A stretch of 64,000 nt of DNA from Alitta virens (Eukaryota > Annelida > Polychaeta > Phyllodocida > Nereididae), in NCBI GenBank assembly GCA_932294295.1, contig OW028582.1:38972204-39036203 (forward strand). Reading direction: 5' to 3'. The notes beneath the pieces are model-generated. The model had not been told where the DNA came from. It saw nothing but the letters and a program-made list of their open reading frames with translations, and searched no databases. The position numbers and the translations under genes are program-made. Position 1 is the stretch's first letter, and each line of letters starts with the position of its first letter. Shown in pieces: positions 14,215 to 25,890 of the stretch.

Positions 14215-15590
14215 ACTCTACATGAAGGATAAACGCATGGAAAACCCATGGTTTTTGCCTTATTAAAGGGGAACTAACACCTTTTGCACTTTACCTCTCA
14301 CATGTTAGCTTGGGTCCATAGAAACACATCCACGCTAATCATAACTTGTATATGTGCCCTGGTAATGAAATATCCTGCATTCATTAGCTCCGTTTTGTGA
14401 ACCACGGAGGCCACCATTTTTGTCTTTCCCGGTGTTTTGCACTGACCGGAAATACGTCACTGTTGTACCAGGTCTTAGCATGGAGTCACTAGAGTGGCCT
14501 TAGCCAATGAGAGCCAAGTATCCTGGAGGCTCGGCATTGCAATCCAACTAGTGAACTGTCAAAAACCGTTTTAGACACAGGTGTTAATTGCACTTTCAAA
14601 GCTTTTGTAAAGGGCATGTCACAGTTCTTACTAAGTGTCAAGTAATTGCATTAAATGCAATTATCAATTGCTTTATAGCAAAATGCACAGCTATGGAATC
14701 TCAAAACAATATGATACATCAGAACAAATGATAATTACAGAGAAACAGCTATCAATTATCCTGTATTGTGCAGTAGCCCTGGCTTGTTCAGGTAACATTC
14801 TGTCGTAAGATTGCTATTAGTACTGTACACAGGAATTAATTGATTAATCATTTAGAGTGGATTAAGAGGATGCTATATATTTTTTTTCTTAAATTCTAAT
14901 TATATTCCCAGCCATATGTTCAGTAATATAGCAATACCAAATATGAGCTTAATCTAATCAGGAAGTGATAACATCTAGCAAATTATGCCTATCGTGATAT
15001 TAAACAACTTTCATTTTGCTCTGGAAAAATAAAATGTCCAATATGGGTACTATTAGATAAGAGGCTTCAGATAATATAGAATCAGGGTTATTTGTCCACA
15101 CAGGGAGCAAATATGCATATAGGCCTACTCATATTATACAAACTGGTAATTGCAATGCCAATCGTGCTGTTTCTCAAATTGCAATTAACACCTTGTGTAT
15201 GTGCTATCTTTTCTTGTCATTGATTACAATTGCAATGAACAGTGAATCGGATTGCAATCTGTGCAGGATGGGAAATGTATTTGTATGTGTGATATGTACA
15301 TAAGTGACGTCACTACCTTTGGTGCTGTGTGCAATAATGGCGGCCCCCAGCGTTTCGGCGGATCGTAAAAACTGTCCTTTTAATTTGCTGAAAACCATAC
15401 CAAACCCAACTTTAAGACATTTTTTTTCACTGAAATATGTTTTTTTATATCTAATTGAACTTTTAAAATTAACATACAAATCTCCTTTAGTTCCCCTTTA
15501 ACATGAGGTGAAAACCATGCATTTTCCATGTGTTCATCCAAACGCATGGAAAACTCATGTAGCACATTTGGTCATGTAGCCGACGTGGGG
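14215..15590. repeat. Foldback repeat copy split by a TTAA element
   Basis: Sequence on both sides of the 14267-15497 insertion belongs to one foldback family. The left flank carries ATAAACGCATGG and CATGGTTTTTGCC; the right flank carries GTGAAAACCATGC and AACGCATGGAAAAC. The same family occurs uninterrupted at about 29475-29615, where the two arms abut. The family is palindromic, so orientation is arbitrary. It resembles a small non-autonomous foldback transposon. Confidence 0.65.
14267..15497. mobile_element. Non-autonomous DNA element, TTAA target duplication
   Basis: The 1231-bp element is bounded by perfect 11-bp terminal inverted repeats, AGGGGAACTAA on the left and TTAGTTCCCCT on the right. 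A TTAA sits directly outside each end (14263-14266 and 15498-15501). TTAA duplication is the hallmark of the piggyBac superfamily. No transposase frame is visible, so it is non-autonomous. The related foldback copy at 29.5 kb reads straight through the equivalent site, which supports the boundaries. Superfamily assignment rests on TTAA alone. Confidence 0.75.
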
Positions 15591-15812
15591 CCGATTTTGC
15601 CCACGAGCAGCCGACTGGGTGGTGTTCAATGTTCAAATGGAGGTGCCTTGTACTCGGTGCCTATGGAAGGGCTGAAAAATATTCCATTTAGTGCATAGCG
15701 TAGGTGCAGCCAATGCTTCCTGCCATTTTATCATCATCACCGTTGCCTCTTCAATTGGTTTTCGCTGACTGACTCTGAGCAAAAGTGAAATTGTAGACCA
15801 TGTAGCATGGAC

Positions 15813-15848
15813 CTTGGATGAACTAGTTCATGAACTAGTTCATCCAAG
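15813..15848. repeat. Perfect 36-bp palindrome
   Basis: The sequence is its own reverse complement over 36 bases; the half site is CTTGGATGAACTAGTTCA. It contains two copies of ACTAGT-centred GAACTAGTTC around a central TGA/TCA. It lies in otherwise unremarkable sequence, and its function is unknown. Confidence 0.9.
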
Positions 15849-18012
15849 CATGGACGTTCTGTTGCAGAATGATGTTGCTATAGACACCTATATAAAGACA
15901 CGATTTAAAACAGTTGGATGGATTTGGTTTCGTTGGTAAGGGTATTAATGTATTTTAGTTGTTTGAATTCCCCAATTTTATATTATTGGAGAGGGGGAGG
16001 GGGCATGGGTTTTCACGGGGGGGGGGGGGGGGGGGGGCAACTTAGGGATTGCACCACAGCGGCCTCTGGGGGTCAGTATCAGTGCCACACAGCCATAGCT
16101 TCTCACTGGTCCCTTCTGATACCTTCCTGTGATACCCACCCCCCTCCCCCTGCATACTCATGGACAGATAGCCCCACTCTGGGGTCACAACACTGTCCCT
16201 ATCAGCAGCGCACCTGGCGGACGGGTGAACACCTTTTGCTGCCCCCCCCCCCCTTGCATGCTTACTAAGTAACTGCATAACTTTTAGCATTTCTGTGAAA
16301 GGTGATTTTTTGCATAAAATACAATATTCCTCTAAAATAGGTCCGAATTGCAGACAGCCTAAGACAGGGTTAACACGATAATTGCTATTTATAAGAAACT
16401 AACCAAGTCGGACTTTACGTATTTTGATAATCATTTCACATGAATATTTGAGGGATGTGGAAAATACACAACCTCCCATCCAACCAGCAGGATGGCCAGG
16501 CAGGCTGGGCGATAAAGCGGCAGGAGGGGGAGCACTGGCCGACTCAGATAGCGACCACAAAAAAGATTTGGAAAGCTGGGCGGAAAATAACTCATAAACA
16601 ATAAAGCGCGCGTTATCTGCGTCATGCAGAGCGTCCGACGCGGGTGACGGCCGTCCTGGCTGGCGGCTTAGTGACGTCATCACGTAATCGCCTTGAAACA
16701 ACGTCCTGGCTCACAGACGAACGCCACAATCCCCCAAAACAGCGTCATCGCAGGTGCTGCATGCAGTCCATCTCTCCCATTAAAAGAGAAAAAAAAAAAA
16801 AAGACTAAAACTTCTTAACTTTTACCTTAAGTGCATCCAAGCGATAGAAAGTATTACATTTTATTCATTAGACATTTTGGATGACTGACTTCTTCATAGT
16901 CAAAGGGAAGGTTATGTTGACTAAGACTGACTAACCGGACAAATACAAATGTATATATATGTTGGTCTTTAGAAACTGCATCTTTGCCACACTAGCGACA
17001 TCTACTTCCTGCAGTTTTGCAATTCATTGAAGGTGAGAAAACACTGAAAGCTATTTGTCAATTTGTTTCTTTACTGTCTTTGAATTTTCGATCTCATTAT
17101 GGAATTATACCAGGCCAACCTCCTCTTCCTCCTCCTCCTCCTCCTCCTTCTCCTCTCCTCCTAATATTTTTTCAGAGAGAAATGAGAATATAATCAAGGA
17201 GAGTAAAGGACTTATTTCTTGGTTGCCAGAAAATATCAGCAGAAAACAGAGAGTTGATCCCGAGGCTTTCTGGAACTGGCTGCTTGGTTTATGATTCCAA
17301 TCCTAATGACATGTTTTGTGTATGGCTCGCCAGGCGGCGCTGTGCTAGGGCATTGTGGCTGGGATTTGGCCCATAATGCAGCCCCCCTCAATGCTATCAG
17401 TAAGGACCTGCATGTCCCAAGAGCAGGAGCCCCTATCAGACCCCCTCCCCACAGCCCCCCCCCCTGTCCTACCCAGGTGAATCATTTGCTGTTAAATGGT
17501 GATAATGCTCCTCTCTGCATAGCTCCTGATAACTCTGATTTAAACTATGAAATGCAATATACCAGAATTACAGGATTAGTGAAATAAAAAGAGAAAGAGT
17601 CCAGTGATATAGGGTAGAAAATACGCATAATAGTGATGGGTGATGCAGTCCTTCGATCGGACATCCCTGGGTTGGAATCCTGGTCCATGAACTTGGTAAA
17701 TCTCAGATCTACAGCAAATCAATGTAATTAGGACATGTTAGTGCAAGAATTTTCAAATACTTTTCAAAAACGTCAAAACAGGCCATAGAGTTTTCTAAAT
17801 GAAAGGTTATAATAAATTTTGTCAAATTGCCCAAGGCAGGCGTAATGATGAGATAATCAGGCTTTGGATGCACTCCATAGTCTACATTTGCCCTATTGGT
17901 GGGTCATTTGAGGGACATTTAAGCTGCTTCAGCATAGAGATGCCAATTTAATTACTTCTGTAGTAATGGTGATCGATGTGGCTGTATCAATGTCATGTTG
18001 TTATATCGCAGT
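15849..18012. other. Intergenic, simple repeats only
   Basis: No gene is supported. It contains a G21 run at 16017-16037, a C12 run at 16242-16253, a CRE-like TGACGTCA at about 16672, a CTC/TCC triplet tract at 17120-17161 and a C10 run at 17455-17464. Open frames here are proline- or glycine-rich products of these runs. Confidence 0.55.
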
Positions 18013-18256
18013 CTAACCAGTAGTGGTGGGTGGATGAGGGCATTTCTCCTGTATTTCTGCACATGATGGGCTTATTAGGACAGGCAAGGACCATCCTAGT
18101 GAATAATTTGAGCTCATAGTGAGCTCACAGAAACTCACATAGAGGTCATACAATAAGATCACTGTGAGTGGTCTCACAGTGAGCGAGCTTACAGCTGAGT
18201 AACGTTGTTGCAACTAATGATGAACTAAACAACTTCATTCATGATTTTCCCAAGCT

Positions 18257-18308
18257 GGGTTTGAACCTACAAGCCCCACAGTCCTACACCCTAACCACTG
18301 CACCAGCC
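18257..18308 (-). repeat. tRNA-like segment (A and B boxes)
   Basis: On the minus strand GCTGGTGCAGTGGTTA fits a Pol III A box, and GGTTCAAACCC about 25 bases later fits a B box. A complete tRNA cloverleaf is not evident, so this is most likely a tRNA-derived SINE head or decayed tRNA pseudogene. Confidence 0.5.
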
Positions 18309-18574
18309 GGCCACTTAGAAAATGGGTAGCCTCGTCTTGGTATAATTAAACAAAATTAATAAGCTAGGATAGTGAAACTACTTTTATCAAGTCATGCAAT
18401 GTAACAATGTAATTCATACAGATTTATATATTGTGGATTGGTGCAGTGGAACTCTGTGGATATCTCGCTGTGTCATTGATGACAGTTGCTTATATAAGTG
18501 GTGTTAAATTAAAAAGAAGATCAACCTATTTTTTTGGCAGAAGTCATTAATTTTCTTCAAGAGTAAAAAGGATG

Positions 18575-18623
18575 GGGATCGAATCCAGGTTACCCACACA
18601 ATAAGCAGGCCACTACACCATGG
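18575..18623 (-). repeat. tRNA-like segment (A and B boxes)
   Basis: On the minus strand CCATGGTGTAGTGG fits an A box and GGATTCGATCC a B box, with tRNA-like spacing. It lies in the same 632-bp element as the similar segment near 18.28 kb. Probably a SINE head or tRNA pseudogene rather than a functional tRNA. Confidence 0.5.
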
Positions 18624-18829
18624 ACACCCTTATGGTGAGCTAACTGTGATGTCAACTTGTGATCTCATCCTGTGAGGTTTGAGTGAAGTCACTGTGAGTC
18701 CATCATTGACTCACGTCTTCACTGGGATGGCAATTAGATGATGGATAAAACAGCCATCCAACCCGGGACCCAGCGGTTGGAACCCCAGCGTGCTACCACT
18801 GAGCTAGGCTCTCACCCCAACAGTCTGAC

Positions 18830-20574
18830 CAGAGCCTATCACTTGAGCCAAGCGTTCTATTGTCCTAAAATGGTTGTTTATCTATAGGATAGTCAAGTGG
18901 TTAAGGTTTTCCCCTTTAAATGCATGAGGTTTTAGATTTCAACCAGTCAGCATCTTCAGACTGCAAAACGTTCAAATTTTCTCTAATATTTCTGTATCCT
19001 GTACCCTAGAACAGGCCCTATCGTAAAAGATTCTTCCAGTAGGTCCACTTAAAGTTTACCCCCTCCCAAAAAAAAGGTCGGGTCTATTCATCGACTGTGA
19101 TTTGATTTAAATTCACTGCAGACTGGGCTGGACACGTAGGAAGGGCTGGTCAGAGGTGGACAGAGCTGGACCGAGGTGGACAGGGGCGACTAACTCCTGC
19201 GATTGACAGCCCCCCAGCTGCCCACGGAGACACGATCGACTGATCACACCCTCTCATCACCGCTGTCCATCAATTATCTGTAATCCCAGACGCCCCCCCC
19301 CCCTCCCCTAAACCCCATTGCGCGTTTTTCTTTTCATTGAAGAGCGCCATGGCATCTGCTAGCAGCACGCCCTCTGTCGGATATCTGCAGCACCACAGCG
19401 CCCTCTAGAGCAAAATGGCGGCGTCACGGCCCCATGGCTGCCTGCCGCTGATAACATTCATCCCGCCGACTCTCCCAAAAACAAATAATTTGCACAAGAG
19501 TGTGTTTTGAGGCGATTACATCACCCCGATGGCCTTACATAAGTTGCCTTACACTTTGCTTATCGGATAGAAGCATGGCCAGTCGCTGTTCCATTCCACT
19601 GCACAGGATTTTGGCCACGGGCTCAAGGCTGCAGCATGCAGCATCATGGTTGCCTCATAATGGAACTTGGTCCAACCAGTGTCATCCGCAGAGCACTTCC
19701 TCCTCTGAAATGTATTTATTTATCCTGTTTCTAGGAGAAGTTTTCATGCAGGCATTCCAACACGTGAAAATTGCAGGCTGACCCAGTTACTTTGCTAATT
19801 AATCGTGGGTCCTACATTTTATATGGGATCTGCGATAGGAATACTCGGGTCATTGAAAATAAATTGTGTACCTTATATGCTGAACTGGTAAGTTTTTTTG
19901 ACAATATGGTGATATAATGATTGCAGCTTATACTTAAGCGAATAACTTATTTAATGGAATGAAAATAAAATGTACAGGACCTGTCTGATATACCCAGAGA
20001 GACAGGATCCCTCATACAGAATTCTAAGTGGTTGCAGTGATGAGAAACGGGTAAAAAAAATGGTAAAATATAGAGGATATTATTAAAAGGTGAACCATTG
20101 GTGGATGGTATTTCAGTGAATGACAACAGACAGGTTGTTGTGAATCTGTGATCATCAGTGAGTGGGGGCTGGTCTCTGTGACAAGCAGTGTGTGATGTCA
20201 TGTGACCACTTGTGATCATAACCCCCCCCCCTGTCCACTCCCCCCCCCCCCCATGTAAGTCAGATGAGCCTTGAAGAGTGTGCACAGTGAGAGGGGAGGA
20301 GGACGTGGCTCTGCTGCAGCCCTTCAGATAAGCCCTATCAGGCCCCTGCAGCATCTCTGCACTGCAGCCTGCCCTGCCTTATCCTGGCCCTGCAACCACT
20401 GCAGCCAGCCATGGTCCGCTTCACACCTGCCCCCCTCCCCTTCCCCCAAATCACAACTGGCCTGGCATTAATGCTATTGCTGTTCACATAAGTAATTAAG
20501 CAGTAGGCCTATGTGTCGTTTGTTTTAGTATTAAATATGAACACTGTATAAAACAGTTTCTCACCCAGATCTCA
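18830..20574. other. Intergenic, nothing recognised
   Basis: No exon is supported. It contains C runs at 19293-19303, 20222-20231 and 20240-20252, and short GCTGGAC/GGTGGACAG repeats near 19140-19185. Confidence 0.5.
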
Positions 20575-20850
20575 TTCTTTTTTTGTTTTTTGCCTTCTTC
20601 CATTATTACCATTCTTATTTCATACCCTCTCTTTTTCCTTCCCTTATTCCTTCTCTCATCCTCCCTCTTCCTTCTTCTTCCTTCTTCTTCCTTCTTCTTC
20701 CTTCTTCTTCCTTTCTCTTCCTTTCTCTTCCTTTTCTGTCTTCTTCTCTATCTTCACTCTCTCTTCCATCCCTCTTCTTATCTTCTTTCTTCCCTCTTCC
20801 TTCCCTCTTCCTTCCTTCTTCCTGCCTTCTTCTTCCTTTCTTCCTTCTCT
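20575..20850. repeat. Polypyrimidine tract
   Basis: About 270 bases are almost pure C and T on the plus strand (CTTCTTC, CTTCCC and related units). Serine/leucine-rich and, on the other strand, Lys/Glu/Arg-rich open frames are consequences of this bias. Such tracts can form triplex DNA and often mark assembly-difficult sites. Confidence 0.9.
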
Positions 20851-20861
20851 GATACATGTCA

Positions 20862-21005
20862 GACAGACAGACCGACAGACATACAGTTGGCTAGACAGAA
20901 AGACAGATAGATAGATAGACAGATAGATAGGCAGATAGATAGATAGATAGATAGATAGACAGATAGACAGATAGATAGATAGACAGATAGACAGATAGAT
21001 AGATT
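20862..21005. repeat. (GATA/GACA)n microsatellite
   Basis: About 36 tetranucleotide units of GATA mixed with GACA. It directly follows the polypyrimidine tract and ends about 30 bases before the left end of the 21.04-kb transposable element. Confidence 0.9.
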
Positions 21006-21039
21006 GTACGCAATGTAGCATATAAAAAAAATAGGCTGC

Positions 21040-23656
21040 GCTGCAGCTAAACCCTCAGCGAATCCCACATAGCACACAGGCATCATTAAAATTGTTATGT
21101 GTTCGTCCGGGCGTTACAATTTCATTTCCAGAGCAGAACTCTACCACACACTTTCGTTTCTAGAGCTGAACTCTAACACTAATGCGCTAACCCTAATGAA
21201 ATTTTATACAGTAACACCTAGTGGTGCCTTGTGATAGCTACACTGACATATATTGGCTATATTTAAAAAAAATATTATTTCTCGAGTGTTTATATAGTTT
21301 GTGCCGTGAACTGAAGCAATGCTAATTAGAGTCCAAGATGTCCTACTTTTTTAACTCTTGAATTTCTTCATTTTTTCATTATATTCTGTCAAGTGTAAAA
21401 TAATATAGTGTTCCCATGGGTTATAAAAAAGTCTGAAAAAGTCTTACTTTCTTTTTGTAAATATTAAGGCCCATACTTAATTTTACTTTTGTCCACTAAG
21501 TCTTACATTGTCCTATTTTGCTGCAAATATACTTGGATATTAACATCTACATTGTAATATTCAGACGATTTGGTACATATAAATGAATAGAAATTATTAA
21601 CTTTCTTTAAATACACAAGAACTGTTTATTTTATTGCTTAATGGCCTAACCCTAACCCTGATTGTTTTATTGACAATGAAATTAAATATATTGGTGTATA
21701 TTACTATATTAGTGGTCTTATTTTTCTTGCGCATGATATTATAATATCCTACAAATATCTTATGTCTTACGAAGGTAAACCTGCAGGAACCCTGTATTAA
21801 CAGCAATCCATTATGTTCAGAGCCCTCCCGCCAAGTGAGCATAAAAAGTATTCTCTATTCTTTTCTTGCCATTTAATGGTTCTGTCTTAAAGATTTTATG
21901 CACAATAAGGAGTATTCAGTTCACTAGAAATATAAACACAATAGCATGTTCCCTTAACTAATCTACAACTAAGATTATCATTTATATGTCCAAAATAGTG
22001 ATCCTAAGGAATATATATTTAAAATTCAGCAATAATATTATGCCACTTTAAGATTTTGGTTATAATTTCACACAAAATTAACCTTCAAGGTTTTTCATTT
22101 ACTTGTATTTAAATAAATAAAGCCTAAATACAAGTAAATACAAAATCTCAAAGGTTTATTTTGTATGGAGTGATACTCAACACACCCATTTTAATGCTTC
22201 TATAAGTCAAAATATTTTTTGCTCGCTGTTTAAATTTAGCTGGCAACTGAAGGAACTATATATTATCAATTGCAATATTCCCTTCAGTTACTGAATTCTT
22301 GGGTTGCTGATTTGCATTAAACTATGGCATTTATAAATTAGTATTATAACCAAACACTTTACAGGTGTATATTAAGATAACAATAATAAGTTTTGGAGTC
22401 AAGTGAAAGTAATATAGATCATCATGCAACTAATTATAATGAAATTGCTAATTATAAACAAAAACTATTGAATGGGTTGAGCATGGTAATACTGTGATCA
22501 AATATTAATAATTGTACATGAATTGTACAACATTTATGGCTGTCATTGCTAAGTATGGGATGCTAAGGAATATGAAGGAAGCAACACAAATTTTGCATTT
22601 TTCCCAGATTTTCCAATATTATGAACAAAAAACAGAATGATGAAACTTATGTCAAAAAGAAGTTTTAAAGTGAAAGTACTATAATCTAGATATATCATTG
22701 GCAAACTGTTACTAATGTAAGGATCATAGAGTCATTGATATGAGGGTTTGAAAGAGTACCTGTCCAAATTTTCATATTTTCCTTATTAAATAAAATGTTC
22801 CATCATAAATGGTAATGAAACCCCAAAAAGGGTATCTCTACACTATTTTAGACATATTCTTACTAAGTTTAGTATGCATGTAGGTGCAGTAGTGTGTGTG
22901 TCCTGCTCTCGAAACAGAAATTATTTTTTTCTTTTTTTTTCTTTTTTCTCTAAATATTTTAAAACACAGCTCAGATATGTCAATGTGACTATCACAATGC
23001 ACAGCTAAGCTATATAGAGTAATAACATATACAATTGGTAAGTGCATTTATGGTAGAGTTATGCTCTGCAAACACAATTTTTAGCATTTATTTCTGGTTT
23101 TCCATTATTTTGTAATTAGCATGAAATGAATATCAAACTGAAGTTTAAAAAGTGAAAATACTATAATTTAGATGTGTATTGATACAATTTCATTCATGTA
23201 AGGTAAATAGTGTCTTTTATATGGAGGTTTGAAGAAGTAGGAAGTTTCCCTATTTTGCCCTAATTTTGAAATTTCTATAGTATTTACGACCATGAGACCC
23301 CCAAAAGGCACCACTACACTATTTTAGACATATTATGACAAAGTTTTAAGCATGTAGGTGCACTAGTGTCAGAGTTCTGCTCCGGAAACAAAATAAAAAA
23401 TGGTTTTCCAAATTTTGTAAAACATAGCCAACATATGTCAATGTGACTATCAAAAGGTACCACAAGGCCATATAGAGTATTACTGTATAAAATTTCGTAA
23501 GGGTAAGTGCATTAGTGTTATAGTTCTGCTCAGGAAACAAAAGTGTTACCCCCACCCGTCCGCCCGTCCGTCCACATGCCCGACCGTCTGCCCGTCGGAC
23601 AGACATTGATGATAACAAAAATCATTTTCGAACTTTGTTCGCTGAGGGTTAAAAAC
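21040..23656. mobile_element. 2.6-kb element with AACCCTCAGCGAA inverted ends
   Basis: The left end (about 21053) reads AACCCTCAGCGAA and the right end (about 23650) reads TTCGCTGAGGGTT. Inside both ends lie matching inverted blocks, such as AGAGCAGAACTCTA on the left and TAGTTCTGCTC on the right. The right half holds about three repeats of a unit including TATGTCAATGTGACTATC, GTAAGTGCATT and AGTTCTGCTC. No transposase is visible, so it appears to be a large non-autonomous DNA transposon. Related copies lie at 52.18-54.84 kb and 63.35 kb onward. Confidence 0.7.
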
Positions 23657-25129
23657 CAAATGCTGAAAATGGGGAAGAGTTCAGATTGATAAATTTTAAC
23701 AAAGTTTACAATAATGGAATTCATGAAATAATTTCATACATTTCAATATTGGCCTATTTATATTAGTGTACATGGCTTTCAATGATGTAAATGATCCAAT
23801 TTATGCTGTTTCACTTGAGAGACAATGAGCTTACTATCTACCTACATTATTTCATTCCTAAGAAAATTAATGCGATTTGAATCAGTAACTATGGTGTTTT
23901 GGCTTGTTTTAATGACAAAAATCCATCTGATAGGCAATGCCATACTAATGTGATAGAAATATGATTGCAGTGTATTTTCACATTAATGACATTATGAACT
24001 GACAACTTGTAGTGCATACCAGCCTTTATGTAACTTGGTACATCTGCATAAGGCGTGGCTTCACAGTAGCCTTTTGAGTAATGTTTAGAGTATAGCCACC
24101 ACTTTCACACAGATCTCATCTTTAAGAAGAGGCCGCATATATTATGTTAATTATGACATGTCCCACACCTCATTGTATATATCTCTTTACCCTGCTCGAT
24201 GAATGTAAGTTAAAAATCGTTTATAATATTCACATAAATATAATCAGGAGAAGTTGAATTTCCAACTGGCGAAGAACATTGTGAAATATTTGCAGTTCAA
24301 GTTATATTTCCCATATGTTAAAGTTTGTCCACAGAATCAATGTCACTCCTGTTACCATGGTATTAAAATGCCTCTAGATGAAAAACTAAATTGTTAGGTT
24401 TGTGCACTTTTCAAAGATGAAAGCACTGATATGGATGTCTGCTTATCTTACACATTTCAAATAATATTTTTCAATATTTAAAGAAAACAGTTTGTATCGG
24501 CAGGGGGTGACTTTTAAACCTCCTACAAAGAGGTGCCTCTTTCAGAGGTTCCAAATGGGTTTCCACGTCTACGTTAGCTATCTTTTGAATGGTCACAGCT
24601 ATTACCTTAAACAGAAAAAGGGTGCATTTTGACAATGTTTGGGACACACTCTTCAACATAGTATAGATGAAGATTTTCTAGGTTGAGGCTCGCCTACAAA
24701 AATAGACTGCTAATATTATTAAATCCAATAATTGTGAAGGTTACAAAATATTTTATCTGTTTCCTAACACATCTGTAATCGGGTTGATGTGCGCCTTTAC
24801 ACTTCATAAATGTATTTCATATGCATGACCCATCTTAATAGTAAAGTATGATCCATGGCCATAATTACTGCCACATTTAAAACCAGTCATCGTAAGAAAC
24901 ATTATCAGAATCTTCCTATTTTGGGTGCAAATCATTGCACTAATGCTAATATGCATTGGGACTACGCGTGTTTGTTGCATCACATACATTGTTCAAGACA
25001 AAATACATTGTTAGGTTCAGCACCTTTTGAGTTAGCATTATTATAAAGTTATCACAAACAGGTTGACTAATCATTTCTACAACATGTATATTTTGTGAGA
25101 TTTAGCATATAAAAATTAATATTCCTAAT
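23657..25129. other. Intergenic, nothing recognised
   Basis: AT-rich sequence without a supportable exon. A CCTCCTACAAAGAGGTGCCTC motif at about 24517-24538 weakly resembles the arms of the inverted repeat at 33.4/34.3 kb. Confidence 0.5.
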
Positions 25130-25890
25130 GTAGTTTTGATGTAACCAGTCAGACACAGCGGATTCGAAGCTGTTGAGTGAGACTTTGCTTCTTATGTTAC
25201 TTGGGATATGCGCCCATACCTTTGCTCTATATTACCTTAAGCTTTTTTGACATATTTAATGGTGTTCAAGTGGGGGATACTGGAAGTGTTTGCTCTCAGA
25301 TTATAAAGGTCTTCCCTAACAGAAACAATTTCTTGTAGGTATGACGGAGCCATCTTGTGCTTTATTTTGTACATTTGTATTGCCGCTGATTTTATGCTTC
25401 TGTACATTGTACTTCAAATGGCATATCATTTTGATTTTCAACAAATCTTAAACCTCTTTTGTTTACACTTTCGAGTTTGTCTAAGTTTATTAGTTTGCCT
25501 GAACATCCAGACAAGGGGACAATATTTGAAGATGCTATAGCTGTTGTTTAGCTTGTTGTTTATCCAAATAATGTTTTATTCTTTTTAAGGCATTGCATGA
25601 TTTGCTTACTTGTCTGATAACATATGTTATCTAAGTGGATACTGAAGTTTAGATTATTATCAATCTCTATGCCTAGCACATCTAAGGACGAGGATGACCT
25701 CATGCACTAGTTATTTATCACCAAAGCTAGTTTTGTCATTTTTGCCAAGAAACATTAGTAGAAATTTTTCTGCATTGGCTTTCATGTAGTTTGCTTGGAC
25801 CCATTCCATCGCTTTTAATCAGGCCTCTTCAAGCGTTATCCTTACTTCATTTACGTCAGAGCTAATGTTGGCTGTTACGGATTAGAGACA
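25130..25890 (-). pseudogene. Minus-strand LINE, RT C-terminal part (host of nested LINE)
   Basis: Conceptual minus-strand reading across several frameshifts gives LINE landmarks in order: MKANAEKFLLMFL, then IEIDNNLNFS, LDKLESVNKRGLRF, MAPSYLQEIV, and a C-terminal tail. These match the region after RT motif C in the LINE at 8.9-10.1 kb. The N-terminal part lies at 29360-30540 on the same strand; the plus-strand LINE between them probably split it. Heavily decayed. Confidence 0.7.

Larger units (their letters stand above)
18095..18726. mobile_element. 632-bp inverted-repeat element inside the SINE
   Basis: The ends are CCTAGTGAA at 18095 and TTCACTGGG at 18726, an imperfect inverted repeat. 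Subterminal sequence is rich in matching motifs such as GAGCTCA, CTCACAG and ACTGTGAG in opposite orientations. Comparison with the intact SINE at 43.8 kb (ATTGCCATGG) shows that the insertion separates CCAT from ATGG, so any target duplication is at most the dinucleotide AT. No coding capacity is visible. Superfamily is not assignable. Confidence 0.7.
18013..18829 (-). repeat. tRNA-derived SINE, split by an insertion
   Basis: On the minus strand the head (18829 down to 18727) has a Pol III A-box-like TAGCTCAGTGGTAGC followed by CCGCTGGGTCCCGGGTT and TTGGATGGCTG. The tail (18094 down to 18013) has CTTGCCTGTCCTAATAAGCC and GCAGAAATACAGG. The copy at 43757-43895 on the plus strand joins these parts without interruption. 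This copy has lost about 22 bases holding the B box, while the 43.8-kb copy keeps the B box and lacks the A box. Confidence 0.75.

Noticed and set aside
17630..17700. Third SINE-like B box (GGTTGGAATCC)
   Set aside because: No matching A box or family body was found; the word alone is weak.
18257..18308. Functional tRNA gene
   Set aside because: A- and B-box-like words are present, but I could not fold a full cloverleaf; a SINE head is more likely.
20583..21086. Several Ser/Leu-rich, Lys/Glu-rich and Ile/Tyr/Leu-rich frames
   Set aside because: Direct products of the polypyrimidine tract and GATA/GACA microsatellite on both strands.
21646..21660. Telomere-like CCTAACCCTAACCCT
   Set aside because: Only two units; it lies inside the 2.6-kb element family and is not an interstitial telomere array.
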